Shown: positions 1-8,782, counted from the stretch's first letter. The stretch is DNA of 64,000 bases from Streptomyces griseoviridis (GCF_005222485.1 NZ_CP029078.1:372001-436000), one strand, 5' to 3'. Translations and numbers: made by a program. Notes: generated by a model not told the origin, from the letters alone.

Positions 1-1
1 G

Positions 2-37
2 TTCGCCGCCGACTACGCGGGCGGCACCGCCGCCTGA
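2..37 (+). CDS. C-terminal end of an upstream gene (partial)
   Basis: An open frame enters from the left edge, reads FAADYAGGTAA and stops with TGA at 35-37. Only eleven residues are visible, so no function can be given. The frame was chosen because it is open to the edge and ends in a stop just before the next promoter region; high GC third positions agree with coding. Confidence 0.5.
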   Translation, partial: FAADYAGGTAA

Positions 38-132
38 CGGACGGGACCGGCCGCCGGCCGTCGGACGGGCGGCGCGGGGCCGGCTTCCCTACCGTGGGGG
101 TACCAGCGTGTACCCCCACCCGGGAGGCAGCA

Positions 133-1080
133 GTGAGCGAGGCTCCGCCCTTCGTCGACGTGCACACCCACTTCGTCACCGAGCGGTACGTCCGGGCGGC
201 GCGGGAGGCGGGGATCGGGCGACCCGACGGGATGCCGGACTGGCCGTCCTGGAGCGCGCGGGGCGCCCTCGCGCTGATGGACGAGGCGCGGATCGGCCTC
301 TCGGTCCTGTCGGTCTCCTCCCCCGGCACCCACTTCGGCGACGACGCGGCGGCCCGCGCGCTGAGCCGCGAGGTGAACGAGTTCGGCGCGGGGCTGCGCC
401 GGGAACGGCCCGACCGGTTCGGTCACTTCGCGGCGCTCCCGCTGCCCGACGTCGAGGGCGCGCTGGCCGAGGCGGCGTACGCGCTCGATGTGCTGGGCGC
501 CGACGGGCTCGCGGTGGAGACCAACGCGCGGGGCGTCTATCTCGGCGACGCGCGGTGCGCGCCGCTCTGGGCGGAGCTCGACCGGCGCGGCGCGATCGTC
601 TTCGTGCATCCGACGTCACCGCCCGGCTGGGAGGCCCTCACCTCGGGGCGGCCCCGCCCGATGATGGAGTTCCTGTTCGACACGGCGCGCGCGGCGGCGG
701 ACCTGGTCCTCGGCGGCGTCACCGTCCGCCACCCGGGCATCCGCTGGATCCTCACCCACGGAGGCGGCGCGCTGCCGCTGCTCGCGGCCCGCCTGGAGCT
801 GTTCCGGACGCTGTTTCCCGGCGACGGCGACCTCGACGTCCGCGCGGAACTCGGCGGCCTCTGGTACGACCTGGCGGGCACCCCGTTCCCCGACCAGGTC
901 CCGGCCGTCGAGCGGGCCTTCGGCCTCGACCGCGTCCTCTACGGGAGCGACTCCTGCTGGACCCCGGCCCCTGGCGTCCTGGCCCAGGTCGCCTCGATCG
1001 ACGCGGCCGAGGCCCCGGAGGGCTCCACCTGGCGCGCCCTGACCACCCGCAACGCCCGCCGCCTGTTCAGCGGGGGGTGA
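133..1080 (+). CDS. Amidohydrolase family protein (ACMSD-like, PF04909)
   Basis: A 315-aa TIM-barrel metal hydrolase or decarboxylase of the amidohydrolase_2 family, which includes aminocarboxymuconate-semialdehyde decarboxylase. Visible family marks are the N-terminal HTH metal motif (H11, H13, in VDVHTHF), a THGGGALP segment around the middle His ligand, and GSDSCW near the C-terminus carrying the conserved Asp. The substrate cannot be told from sequence. The GTG at 133 is preferred over the GTG at 94 because GGGAGG sits 6-7 bases before it and homology begins there. It ends 14 bases inside the convergent kinase gene. Confidence 0.85.
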   Translation: MSEAPPFVDVHTHFVTERYVRAAREAGIGRPDGMPDWPSWSARGALALMDEARIGLSVLSVSSPGTHFGDDAAARALSREVNEFGAGLRRERPDRFGHFAALPLPDVEGALAEAAYALDVLGADGLAVETNARGVYLGDARCAPLWAELDRRGAIVFVHPTSPPGWEALTSGRPRPMMEFLFDTARAAADLVLGGVTVRHPGIRWILTHGGGALPLLAARLELFRTLFPGDGDLDVRAELGGLWYDLAGTPFPDQVPAVERAFGLDRVLYGSDSCWTPAPGVLAQVASIDAAEAPEGSTWRALTTRNARRLFSGG

Positions 1081-1603
1081 GGGAGGGTCCGACGAGATCG
1101 GCGTCGCGCAGGACCCGCTCCACGGTCCGCTCCAGGGGGCTGTCGGCGCCGATGACGGTCTCGATGCCACCGGGCAGCAGATCGAGCGTCCTGTACCACT
1201 CGCGCAGGAGCCGCTCGTCCACCTCGTCGGCGATCGGCTTGGTGGCGTGCCGGGTGAGGGTCTCGGCGAGGGGGACGTCAAGGTAGTAGCAGTGGGTGCG
1301 CCCGGCGTGGTCGGCGCGGAGCCGGGTGAGCATCCCGGTGTAGTGGTCGGCGCGGAGGATGCCCTCGACGACGACGTGGTAGCCGGCGTCCAGGGCGTGG
1401 CGGGCGGTCAGGTCGATCAGGCCGATGTTCGGGGCGCCGGGGCGGTCGCGTTCCTTGAGGACCGTGCGGCGGAGGTTGTCCTGGCCGACGAGGGCGAGTC
1501 CGCGTCCGGTCCGGTCCCGCAGGGCTGCGGCGACGCTCGACTTCCCGGAGGCGCTGTTGCCGCGCAGGACGATCAGGCGGGTCTGGGGGGTGCCGGTCTT
1601 CAC
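1067..1603 (-). CDS. P-loop kinase/AAA-type ATPase (zeta-toxin or phosphotransferase-like)
   Basis: A 178-aa small NTP-binding protein. The P-loop GNSASGKSS (about residues 15-23) is followed by a helical nucleotide-kinase fold with VVVEGIL and a Y-x-D-V-P segment (CYYLDVPLAET), as in chloramphenicol-phosphotransferase-like and zeta-toxin-like kinases. The phosphoacceptor is unknown. No antitoxin-like partner lies beside it, so a toxin role is not supported. GTG start at 1603 with AAGG about 8 bases upstream. Converges on the amidohydrolase with a 14-bp overlap. Confidence 0.75.
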   Translation of the reverse strand: MKTGTPQTRLIVLRGNSASGKSSVAAALRDRTGRGLALVGQDNLRRTVLKERDRPGAPNIGLIDLTARHALDAGYHVVVEGILRADHYTGMLTRLRADHAGRTHCYYLDVPLAETLTRHATKPIADEVDERLLREWYRTLDLLPGGIETVIGADSPLERTVERVLRDADLVGPSLTPR

Positions 1604-1656
1604 GGTGGGGACCTTACCGACGGGCGTGGGCCGGGCCCCCGGCGTTTTACCCCGGC

Positions 1657-1691
1657 TTGATTGAACAGTCCAGACTGATAAATCTACTGTT
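1657..1691 (+). promoter_or_regulatory. marR-exporter promoter with overlapping palindromic operator
   Basis: This AT-rich island has TTGATT (1657-1662), a 16-base spacer and TAAATC (1679-1684), a plausible -35/-10 pair placing the start about 8 bases before the ATG at 1699. The palindrome CAGTC-CA-GACTG (1666-1677) fills the spacer, and AACAGT...ACTGTT (1664-1669/1686-1691) encloses the -10. Such placement is typical of a MarR autoregulatory operator; binding by the downstream regulator is inferred. Confidence 0.6.
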
Positions 1692-1698
1692 ATTACTT

Positions 1699-2172
1699 AT
1701 GGAGGTCGATACGGAAGCAGTGCGGGACAGCGGTCACGCACCCGGTCCCGGTGCGGAGAGCGGTCTCGCGGCCGGGCTGCGGGTCGCCGTGGGGCGGGTG
1801 ACCCGGCGGCTGCGGCAGGCGCACGCGGTGGGCGACCTGTCGCTCTCGGAGGTGTCGGTGCTGGCGCGGCTGGCCGGTGAGGGGCCCGGGTCGCCGTCGG
1901 CGCTCGCCGAGTCGGAGCGGGTGCGCCCGCAGGCGATGGCGACCACCCTGGCCGGCCTCACCCGGCGCGGACTCGTGCGGCGCACCCCCGACGCGGCGGA
2001 CGGCAGGCGCAGCATCGTCGCCGTCACCGAGGAGGGCAGGGCCGTGCTCGCGCAGCGGCGCTCGGCGTCGGTACGCCGCCTTGAGGCCGTCCTCGACGAG
2101 TTCTCCGCGCAGGACCGGGCCGCGCTGGCCGCGGCCGTCCCCCTGCTCGAACGGCTGGCGGAGCGGTTGTGA
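1699..2172 (+). CDS. MarR family transcriptional regulator
   Basis: A 157-aa winged-helix regulator. The central region (LSEVSVLARLAGEGPGSPSALAESERVRPQAM, then the wing LVRRTPDAADGRRS) is the standard MarR DNA-binding domain, flanked by dimerisation helices. It probably represses itself and the exporter that follows, since the exporter's GTG overlaps its stop codon (GTGA) and a palindrome lies in the shared promoter. The ATG at 1699 is preferred over the in-frame TTG at 1657, which lies inside the promoter -35 element. Confidence 0.88.
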   Translation: MEVDTEAVRDSGHAPGPGAESGLAAGLRVAVGRVTRRLRQAHAVGDLSLSEVSVLARLAGEGPGSPSALAESERVRPQAMATTLAGLTRRGLVRRTPDAADGRRSIVAVTEEGRAVLAQRRSASVRRLEAVLDEFSAQDRAALAAAVPLLERLAERL

Positions 2173-3989
2173 CCGGGCGCCCCGTCGGAGTGTTCGCGCG
2201 GCTCGCGGCCGGCGCGGTACGGCGGCACGACGTGCCGCCGGGCCCGAACTACAAGTGGGTGGCGCTCTCCAACACCACGCTCGGCGTGCTGATCGCCACC
2301 ATGGACGCGTCCATCGTGATCATCTCGCTGCCCGCCATCTTCCGGGGCATCGGCCTCGACCCGCTCGCGCCGGGCAACATCGGCTATCTGCTCTGGATGA
2401 TCCTGGGCTATCTGCTCGTGTCGGCGGTCCTGGTGGTCGTCCTCGGCCGGCTCGGCGACATGTTCGGCCGGGTACGGATCTACAACCTCGGCTTCCTGGT
2501 GTTCGCGTGCGCCTCCGTCGCGCTGTCGCTCGATCCGTTCCAGCAGGGCGCGGGGGCGCTGTGGCTGATCGGCTGGCGGATCGTGCAGGCGTTCGGCGGG
2601 TCCATGCTGACGGCGAACTCGGCGGCGATCCTCACCGACGCGTTCCCCGCCCACCAGCGGGGCACCGCCCTCGGCATCAACCAGATCACCGCGCTGGCCG
2701 GGCAGTTCCTCGGCCTGCTCGCCGGAGGTCTGCTCGCCGTCGTCGACTGGCGCGCGGTGTTCTGGGTGAGCGTGCCGATCAGTGTCACCGGCACCGTGTG
2801 GTCGTACCTGAGCCTGCGGGAGACCTCGGCGGGCCGCCCCGGCCGGGTCGACTGGCTGGGCAACGCGACCTTCGCGGCCGGCGCGGGCGTCCTGCTGGCC
2901 GGGATCACCTACGGCATCCAGCCCTACGGCGGCGACCCCACCGGCTGGGGCAACCCCTGGGTGCTCGGCGCCCTCGCGGTCGGCGTCCTGCTGCTGCTGG
3001 CGTTCTGCTTCATCGAGACCCACGTGGCCGAACCCATGTTCAACCTCGCCCTGTTCAAGATCCGAGCGTTCGCCGCGGGCAACCTCGCGGCGCTGCTGAC
3101 GGCCATCGCCCGGGGCGGCCTCCAGTTCATGCTGATCATCTGGCTCCAGGGCATCTGGCTGCCGCTGCACGGCTACGCCTTCGAGGACACCCCGCTCTGG
3201 GCGGGCGTCTTCATGCTGCCGCTGACCTGCGGGTTCCTGGTGGCGGGGCCGCTGTCGGGGTATCTCTCCGACCGGTTCGGGGCCCGGTTGTTCTCCACCG
3301 CGGGACTCCTCGTGGTGGCGGGTTCCTTCCTCGGCCTGCTGGCCCTGCCCGTCGACTTCGACTATCCGACGTTCGCGGGGCTGCTGCTGCTCAACGGGCT
3401 GGGTCAGGGCATGTTCTCGGCGCCGAACACGTCGTCGGTGATGGGCAGTGTCCCGGCCGAGTACCGGGGCGTCGCCTCCGGGATGCGCTCCACGTTCCAG
3501 AACTCCGGCACCGCGCTCTCCATCGGGGTGTTCTTCTCCCTGATGGTCTCCGGGCTCGCCAGCACCCTGCCGGCGACCCTGCGGGACGGTCTCGTCGCGC
3601 ACGGCGTGCCGACCGCGGCGGCGGCGCGGGCGGCCGGGCTGCCACCGGTGAGCACCCTCTTCGCGACGTTCCTCGGCAACAACCCCATCGCGCACCTGCT
3701 CGGCTCGCAGGGCGTCCTCGACCAGCTGACGGCGGCCCAGCGCGCGGTCCTCACCGGGCACACGTTCTTCCCGCAACTGGTCGCGGGACCCTTCCACCAC
3801 GGCCTGACCATCGTCTTCACGGTCGCCGCCGCCATGGCCCTGGTCTCCGCGGTCGCGTCGGCCCTGCGCGGCGGCACGCGGGCGCGGCCGACCGCGTCCG
3901 CCGGCCGGGGCGCAGGCCGGACGGCTCCGAAGGACCCGGCGGCGGGCGATCGGCCCGGCCAGCCAGGCCGACCGCCACATACGTCCTAG
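2169..3989 (+). CDS. MFS drug exporter, DHA2 (EmrB/QacA) type
   Basis: A 606-aa multi-pass membrane transporter with about 14 hydrophobic segments, the size and arrangement of the 14-TM DHA2 branch of the major facilitator family. The GRLGDMFGRVR segment (about residues 95-105) is the conserved loop 2-3 motif, and a long loop (about residues 470-535) precedes the last helix. These proteins expel toxic organic compounds using the proton gradient. It is translationally coupled to the MarR gene (4-base overlap), the classical regulator-pump arrangement. The C-terminal 40 residues are charged and probably disordered. It overlaps the convergent GAPDH stop by 3 bases. Confidence 0.9.
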   Translation: MTGRPVGVFARLAAGAVRRHDVPPGPNYKWVALSNTTLGVLIATMDASIVIISLPAIFRGIGLDPLAPGNIGYLLWMILGYLLVSAVLVVVLGRLGDMFGRVRIYNLGFLVFACASVALSLDPFQQGAGALWLIGWRIVQAFGGSMLTANSAAILTDAFPAHQRGTALGINQITALAGQFLGLLAGGLLAVVDWRAVFWVSVPISVTGTVWSYLSLRETSAGRPGRVDWLGNATFAAGAGVLLAGITYGIQPYGGDPTGWGNPWVLGALAVGVLLLLAFCFIETHVAEPMFNLALFKIRAFAAGNLAALLTAIARGGLQFMLIIWLQGIWLPLHGYAFEDTPLWAGVFMLPLTCGFLVAGPLSGYLSDRFGARLFSTAGLLVVAGSFLGLLALPVDFDYPTFAGLLLLNGLGQGMFSAPNTSSVMGSVPAEYRGVASGMRSTFQNSGTALSIGVFFSLMVSGLASTLPATLRDGLVAHGVPTAAAARAAGLPPVSTLFATFLGNNPIAHLLGSQGVLDQLTAAQRAVLTGHTFFPQLVAGPFHHGLTIVFTVAAAMALVSAVASALRGGTRARPTASAGRGAGRTAPKDPAAGDRPGQPGRPPHTS

Positions 3990-4984
3990 CCGGCGGCGAG
4001 GAGTTCCAGGGTGTCGATGACCCGGTTGGAGAAGCCCCACTCGTTGTCGTACCAGGCGACGACCTTGATGTGCCGTCCGTCGACCCGGGTGAGCGCCGAG
4101 TCGAAGATCGACGAGGCGGGGTTGCCGGTGATGTCGGACGAGACGAGCGCGTCCTCGGAGTACTCGAGGACGCCGGCGAGGGGGCCCTCGGCCGCGGTGC
4201 GGTAGGCGGCGAGCACCTCGTCGCGGGTGACGTCGCGGGAGACGGTCGTGTTCAGCTCGACGATCGAGCCCACCGGGACCGGGACCCGGATCGAGTCGCC
4301 GGACAGCTTGCCCGCGAGGTTCGGCAGCACGAGGCCGATCGCCTTGGCGGCGCCGGTCGTGGTCGGCACGATGTTGACACCGGCGGCGCGGGCGCGGCGC
4401 GCGTCGCGGTGCGGGCCGTCCTGGAGGTTCTGCTCCTGGGTGTAGGCGTGCACCGTCGTCATGAAGCCGTGCTCGATGCCCGCGAGGTCGTCTAGGACCG
4501 CGGCGAGCGGCGCCAGGGCGTTGGTCGTGCAGGAGGCGTTCGAGACGATCGTGTGCGCGGCCGGGTCGTACGCGTCGGTGTTGACGCCGTACGCGAGGGT
4601 GACGTCGGCGCCGTCCGAGGGCGCGCTGACCAGCACCTTCCTTGCGCCCGCCGACAGGTGCACACGGGCGGCCTCGGCCGAGGTGAAGCGGCCGGTGGCC
4701 TCCAGGACGAGGTCGATCTCCAGCTCGGCCCACGGGAGCTTGGCGGGCTCGCGCTCGGCGAGGACGGTGATGCGGCGGCCGTCGACGACGAGGGTGTCGC
4801 CCTCGACGGTCACGGGACGGCCGAGGCGTCCTGACGTCGAGTCGAAGGCGAGCAGTCGGGCCAGGGCGGCGGGTTCCGTGAGGTCGTTGACGGCGACGAC
4901 CTCCAGCGTGCTGTCCCGTTCGAGCAGGGCGCGGAGCACATTGCGGCCGATGCGACCGAAGCCGTTGATGGCGAGGCGAGTCAT
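3986..4984 (-). CDS. gap: Glyceraldehyde-3-phosphate dehydrogenase, type I
   Basis: A 332-aa glycolytic enzyme oxidising glyceraldehyde-3-phosphate to 1,3-bisphosphoglycerate with NAD. The N-terminal INGFGRIGRNV Rossmann motif, VNDL (D35, the usual NAD determinant), the active-site SNASCTTNALAP with Cys152, and TTVHAYTQ are all present. The ATG at 4984 has AAGGGA upstream and matches the family start; an ATG 24 bases further out would add residues foreign to the family. It stands alone, away from pgk and tpi, so it is probably one of several gap copies. Confidence 0.95.
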   Translation of the reverse strand: MTRLAINGFGRIGRNVLRALLERDSTLEVVAVNDLTEPAALARLLAFDSTSGRLGRPVTVEGDTLVVDGRRITVLAEREPAKLPWAELEIDLVLEATGRFTSAEAARVHLSAGARKVLVSAPSDGADVTLAYGVNTDAYDPAAHTIVSNASCTTNALAPLAAVLDDLAGIEHGFMTTVHAYTQEQNLQDGPHRDARRARAAGVNIVPTTTGAAKAIGLVLPNLAGKLSGDSIRVPVPVGSIVELNTTVSRDVTRDEVLAAYRTAAEGPLAGVLEYSEDALVSSDITGNPASSIFDSALTRVDGRHIKVVAWYDNEWGFSNRVIDTLELLAAG

Positions 4985-5143
4985 GGTGATGTCCCTTCGT
5001 TTCCCCACCAGCCTCGCGCGCGCGGGCGGGCGCGGCCAGTGGCATGATCGCCACGGTTCACAAGGATCACGCCAGGGCCGAGAGCGCCGCGGCCGGGCCG
5101 CTCACCACGGACGGACCCGGGGGCCGACGGCGCGCGGGACTGG

Positions 5144-6103
5144 TCACTCGCCGCGCGCGAAGGTGCGGCGGTACTCGCTCGGTGTGGTGCCCAGGATGCG
5201 CTGGAAGTGCAGCCGCAGGTTCGACCCGGTGCCCAGGCCCACGTCCGCGGCGATCCGCTCCACGCCCCGCTCGGAGCGCTCCAGGAGTTCGCGGGCCCGG
5301 TCGACGCGGGCGCGCATCACCCACTGCATCGGCGTGTAGCCGGTCTCCTCCACGAACCGCCGGGAGAAGGTGCGCGGCGAGACGGCCGCCTGGCGGGCCA
5401 GCGACTCGAGGGTGAGGGGTCGGTCCAGGTGGTTCAGGGCCCACTCGCGGGTGGTGGCGAAGCGTTCGCCGAGCGGCTCGGGCACGCTGCGCGGCACGTA
5501 CTGCGCCTGGCCGCCGCTGCGGTAGGGGGCGGCGACCAGGCGCCGGGCGGCGTGGTTCGAGGCGGCCACCCCGAGGTCGCCGCGCAGGATGTGCAGGCAC
5601 AGGTCGATGCCGGAGGCGGCGCCCGCCGAGGTGAGCACGGTGCCCTCGTCGACGAAGAGGACGTTCTCGTCGACCCTGATGTGCGGGTGGCGCGCGGCGA
5701 GGGCGCGGGTGTAGTGCCAGTGGGTGGTGGCCCGTCGGCCGTCGAGGAGGCCGGTGGCGGCGAGGGCGAAGGCGCCGGTCGAGATGGCGGCGAGCCGGGC
5801 GCCCCTGGTGTGGGCGGCCGTGAGGGCGTCGGTGACGGCGCGCGGCGGGTCGTCGCGGTCGGGGAAGCGGTAGCCGGGGATGAAGACGATGTCGGCCCAG
5901 ACGAGGGTGTCGAGGCCGTGCGCGACATGGTAGGAGAGCCCGTCGCCGCCGGTCACCAGGCCGGGTGCCGCACCGCACAGCCGTACCTCGTAGGGCATGC
6001 TCGCGCGGGTCGTGAAGACCTGGGCGGGGATGCCGACGTCCAGCGGTTTGGCCCCTTCGAGGACGAGGACGGCGACACGGCGGAGGCGGGAGGTGGGCGG
6101 CAC
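5144..6103 (-). CDS. GlxA-type AraC family regulator (DJ-1/PfpI domain + HTH)
   Basis: A protein of about 319 aa. An N-terminal DJ-1/PfpI-like domain (VAVLVLEGAKPLDVGIPAQVF ... ATTHWHY) is followed by an AraC HTH pair (RPLTLESLARQAAVSPRTFSRRF and IAADVGLGTGSNLRLHFQRILG). The domain order matches GlxA-type regulators. The nucleophile-elbow Cys common in DJ-1 proteins is replaced by Thr (ISTGAFAL), so catalysis is unlikely and ligand sensing more probable. The start is the first GTG before the family homology; no strong ribosome site is visible, so it is uncertain. Target genes unknown. Confidence 0.85.
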   Translation of the reverse strand: MPPTSRLRRVAVLVLEGAKPLDVGIPAQVFTTRASMPYEVRLCGAAPGLVTGGDGLSYHVAHGLDTLVWADIVFIPGYRFPDRDDPPRAVTDALTAAHTRGARLAAISTGAFALAATGLLDGRRATTHWHYTRALAARHPHIRVDENVLFVDEGTVLTSAGAASGIDLCLHILRGDLGVAASNHAARRLVAAPYRSGGQAQYVPRSVPEPLGERFATTREWALNHLDRPLTLESLARQAAVSPRTFSRRFVEETGYTPMQWVMRARVDRARELLERSERGVERIAADVGLGTGSNLRLHFQRILGTTPSEYRRTFARGE

Positions 6104-6233
6104 CCGGACAGCGTACGCAGCGGGTGGACGTGGGCGCTTTCCGGTTTGGCGGCCGGGGTTCGGGTGATCCGTGAGGGAGCAGGTGTACAGCAGTGCGCCG
6201 TTCACCCGCCCGCTCGTGCACGAAGGGACGCAC

Positions 6234-6593
6234 ATGACGAACGACTCGCTGTGGAGCTACGCGCCCACCGCAGGACACACCCCCGACCTGGACTTCACCG
6301 GCTACACGGTGGAGGCCCTCGACGGCCGGGTCGGCAAGGTCGACAAGCACTCCAACGACGTCGGCCCGCAGTACCTGGTGGTCGACACCGGCCCGTGGAT
6401 CCTCGGCAAGGAGGTCCTGCTGCCGGCCGGCACGGTCGAGGCCGTCGACCACGAGGCGAAGACCATCCGGGTGGGCCGCACCAAGGAGCGGATCAAGGCG
6501 GCGCCCGAGTTCGACAAGGAGAAGCATCTCGGCGACCCGGCCTACCGCGACCAGCTCAGCGGCCACTACGGCTCGGACGGCCCCGGTCACTGA
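6234..6593 (+). CDS. PRC-barrel domain protein
   Basis: A 119-aa soluble protein. Residues about 19-80 (FTGYTVEALDGRVGKVDKHS ... VDTGPWILGKEVLLPAGTVEAVD) form a PRC-barrel, the small beta-barrel of photosynthetic reaction centre H subunits and RimM. Stand-alone versions are common in Streptomyces and often stress-linked, with unknown partners. The ATG at 6234 has GAAGGGA upstream. The gene is divergent from the GlxA-type regulator and followed by a strong hairpin. Confidence 0.85.
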   Translation: MTNDSLWSYAPTAGHTPDLDFTGYTVEALDGRVGKVDKHSNDVGPQYLVVDTGPWILGKEVLLPAGTVEAVDHEAKTIRVGRTKERIKAAPEFDKEKHLGDPAYRDQLSGHYGSDGPGH

Positions 6594-6624
6594 CGTCCGC
6601 CGGGTGCAGACGCCCCGGCACGGC

Positions 6625-6657
6625 AAGGGCGCCCCCGCGGTCCGCGGGGGCGCCCTT
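6625..6657. terminator. Bidirectional terminator, 15-bp stem
   Basis: Perfect inverted repeat: AAGGGCGCCCCCGCG (6625-6639) and its complement (6643-6657) around a 3-base loop. It lies between the convergent PRC-barrel and MgtC-type genes and can serve both. There is no long T run, as usual in Streptomyces. Confidence 0.8.
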
Positions 6658-6716
6658 CGTCCGGGTGGGCACCGGGGGTCGCCCGGTTCCTCTCCCGCCC
6701 GGCCGGGTGGTTGGTG

Positions 6717-7451
6717 CTACTCGTCGTCGAGGGCCGCCGACGTGACCGACACGTCTATCACGCCCTCGTCCTGGAAGAGTTCCGCGACCAGGTCGGTCGG
6801 GTCCTTGCTGCCTTCGAGGCCGAGCAGGACGCGGGCCGCGTCGTCGGTGCGGCCCGGCAGGCGCTCGACGGTGACCTGCAGTATCCGAAAGCCCCGCCGG
6901 GTGCACATCTGCATCAGCCGGGGCAGCAGCGCCGAGCCGGTCCTGTAGGTCAGCCGGACCTCGAAGGTGCTGGTGACCGATCCTGGCGACAGCCGGGCGG
7001 ACAGCGGCGGGTAGCCGCGCACCACCAGGAAGTGCAGGACGGTCGCGGCGCCGGCCAGCAGCGGGAGTCCGCCGCCGCAGGCCATGCCGACCGCGGCGGT
7101 CAGCCAGACGGTGGCGGCGGTGGTCAGACCGCGGACGGCGTCCCGGCGGACGAAGATGAGGCCGCCGCCGATGAAGCCGATCCCGGAGACGATCTGGGCC
7201 GCGACCCGGGACGGGTCGAAGGAGACGTTCTCCAGCCCGAGCACCCCGTTGAACCCGTGTTGCGAGACCTGCATCATGAGTGCGCTGGCGACCCCCACCA
7301 GGGTGTGGGTGCGCAGTCCCGCACTCTTCTGTTTCGCCGCCCGCTCCCATCCGATGAGGGTGGACAGCAGCAGCGCCAGCGCCAGTTCGGCGAATTGTCG
7401 TAGTCCTTGTCCGTTGTGCGGATCCCACAACGATGTGGCCAGCCCATTCAC
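6717..7451 (-). CDS. MgtC/SapB family membrane protein
   Basis: About 244 aa. Five hydrophobic segments (for example LALALLLSTLIGWERAA, LVGVASALMMQVS, IVSGIGFIGGGLIF, AATVWLTAAVGMACGGG, LLAGAATVLHFLVV) with the MgtC signature IGFIGGG precede a soluble C-terminal ACT-like domain. MgtC proteins are linked to growth at low magnesium and to membrane energetics; they are not established Mg transporters. The GTG at 7451 has AGGAA about 9 bases upstream and precedes the first membrane segment; upstream in-frame sequence is not family-like. Confidence 0.85.
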   Translation of the reverse strand: MNGLATSLWDPHNGQGLRQFAELALALLLSTLIGWERAAKQKSAGLRTHTLVGVASALMMQVSQHGFNGVLGLENVSFDPSRVAAQIVSGIGFIGGGLIFVRRDAVRGLTTAATVWLTAAVGMACGGGLPLLAGAATVLHFLVVRGYPPLSARLSPGSVTSTFEVRLTYRTGSALLPRLMQMCTRRGFRILQVTVERLPGRTDDAARVLLGLEGSKDPTDLVAELFQDEGVIDVSVTSAALDDE

Positions 7452-7765
7452 GGGAGGGTTCCTGCCCCGTTTGCGGCCGGGCACTCCCCGGGCGCGGGCG
7501 CGGGATCCGGACAGCTCCGTGCGCCGTCCCGCCGCCCCGACCGGCCCGAACACCCGCTCGATGCAACGGGGTCGCAACCCCCGCCCCGCGACAGTGCGGT
7601 GGACCCGGCCGGCCCGCGCAGTCGGCGGCGCGGGCCGGCCGGACCGGCGGAGCCGGGGTCAGGCGCGCGCCGCCGCCCGCCCGGATCTCCCGGCTCCGCG
7701 CCCGGAGGCTCCCATTCGGACTCCGACTCCCGGTGCCCCCCGCTCCCCCGCTCCGCCGGCCCCGT
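7452..7765. other. Intergenic region, lacI to mgtC-like gene
   Basis: About 310 bases with no convincing gene on either strand. The only clear structure is the 15-bp hairpin at 7605-7642. I looked for a magnesium-responsive leader upstream of the MgtC-type gene and saw none that I could support. Confidence 0.5.
7605..7642 (-). terminator. Probable lacI transcript terminator
   Basis: Perfect 15-bp stem: CCGGCCGGCCCGCGC (7605-7619) and its complement (7628-7642), with an 8-base loop, about 125 bases past the lacI stop codon and before the mgtC-like gene. Confidence 0.65.
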
Positions 7766-8782
7766 TCACCCGCCGCTGCTCTCCCGCACGATGACCCGGT
7801 GGCCGATCACCTCGTCGCGGCCGGGGCCCGGTTCGTCGGGGGTGTCGATGCGGTGCACGAGCAGGTCGACGGCGACGCGGGCGATCCGGGGTTTGTCGGG
7901 GGCCACCGTGGTCAGGCTGGGCACGCTGAAGCGGGCGGCCTCGATGTCGTCGAAGCCGACCACGTCGAGGTCGCCAGGGACCGAGCGGCCCGCCTCGTGC
8001 AGGGCGCGCAGGGCGCCGAGCGCCATGTGGTCGTTGAGGCAGAGCAGCGCGTCGGGCGGGGACTCCCGGCGGATCAGCTCGGTCGCGGCCTGCGCGCCGT
8101 CCCGCCAGTGGAACGCCCGCACCGGGACCACCAGATCGGGGTCGAAGGGGACGGCGGCGTCGCGCAGCGCCTGGCGGTGGCCGTCGGTGCGCAGCCGGTC
8201 GGTGCCCTGCCTGCCCCGGACGGCGCCGCCGATCACGGCGATCCGGCGCCGCCCCCTGGCGAGCAGATGGGCGGTGGCGTCGCGGGCGGCGCGCACGTTG
8301 TCGATGCCGACGTGGTCGGTGTCGCCCTCGGCGGGGCGTTCACCGAGCAGGACGACCGGCAGCCTGCGGTCGCGGGTGGCGAGGTCGCGGGGCAGCAGGG
8401 AGAGCGGGCTGAGGATGACGCCGTCGGAGAACTGGGTGTCGAAGCCGTGCAGCGCGGCCAGTTCCCGCGCGCGCTCGCCGCCGGTCTGGTGGAGCAGCAC
8501 GGTGCGTCCGAGCCGGTCGGCCTCGGCCATGACGTGCTTGGCCAGCTCGGAGAAGTAGGCCACGTCGAGTTCGGGGACGGCGAGGGTGATCATGCCGGTG
8601 CGGCCCTGGCGGAGCTGCCGGCCCGCGATGTTGACGCGGTAGCCGAGCGCGTCGATCGCCTCGCGCACGGCGGTGCGGGTCCGCTCCGACACGTGCTCGT
8701 AGTCGTTGATCACGTTGGAGACGGTCTTGGGAGAGACGCCCGCGTACTCCGCCACGTCCTTGATCCTGGGTCTGGCAGCCAC
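7766..8782 (-). CDS. LacI family repressor of a sugar-utilisation regulon
   Basis: A 338-aa regulator: N-terminal LacI HTH (IKDVAEYAGVSPKTVSNVIN, residues about 7-26) with the hinge helix, then a periplasmic-binding-protein-like sugar domain (VVGFDDIEAARF and TVAPDK motifs). The GTG start at 8782 has AGAGGGAG upstream. It is divergent from the GH2 gene. Three copies of one CG-centred palindrome, typical of LacI-family operators, stand before GH2, the ABC operon and GH43, so it is the likely local repressor, with an arabinose- or galactose-containing sugar as probable inducer (inferred from the enzymes). Confidence 0.9.
   Translation of the reverse strand: MAARPRIKDVAEYAGVSPKTVSNVINDYEHVSERTRTAVREAIDALGYRVNIAGRQLRQGRTGMITLAVPELDVAYFSELAKHVMAEADRLGRTVLLHQTGGERARELAALHGFDTQFSDGVILSPLSLLPRDLATRDRRLPVVLLGERPAEGDTDHVGIDNVRAARDATAHLLARGRRRIAVIGGAVRGRQGTDRLRTDGHRQALRDAAVPFDPDLVVPVRAFHWRDGAQAATELIRRESPPDALLCLNDHMALGALRALHEAGRSVPGDLDVVGFDDIEAARFSVPSLTTVAPDKPRIARVAVDLLVHRIDTPDEPGPGRDEVIGHRVIVRESSGG

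Noticed and set aside
1067..1603. Toxin of a toxin-antitoxin pair
   Set aside because: The zeta-like kinase fold is not accompanied by a small antitoxin gene; both neighbours are unrelated.
1734..5054. 1106-codon minus-strand frame spanning marR, exporter and GAPDH
   Set aside because: Low-complexity Arg/Glu/Gln content and overlap with three well-supported genes.
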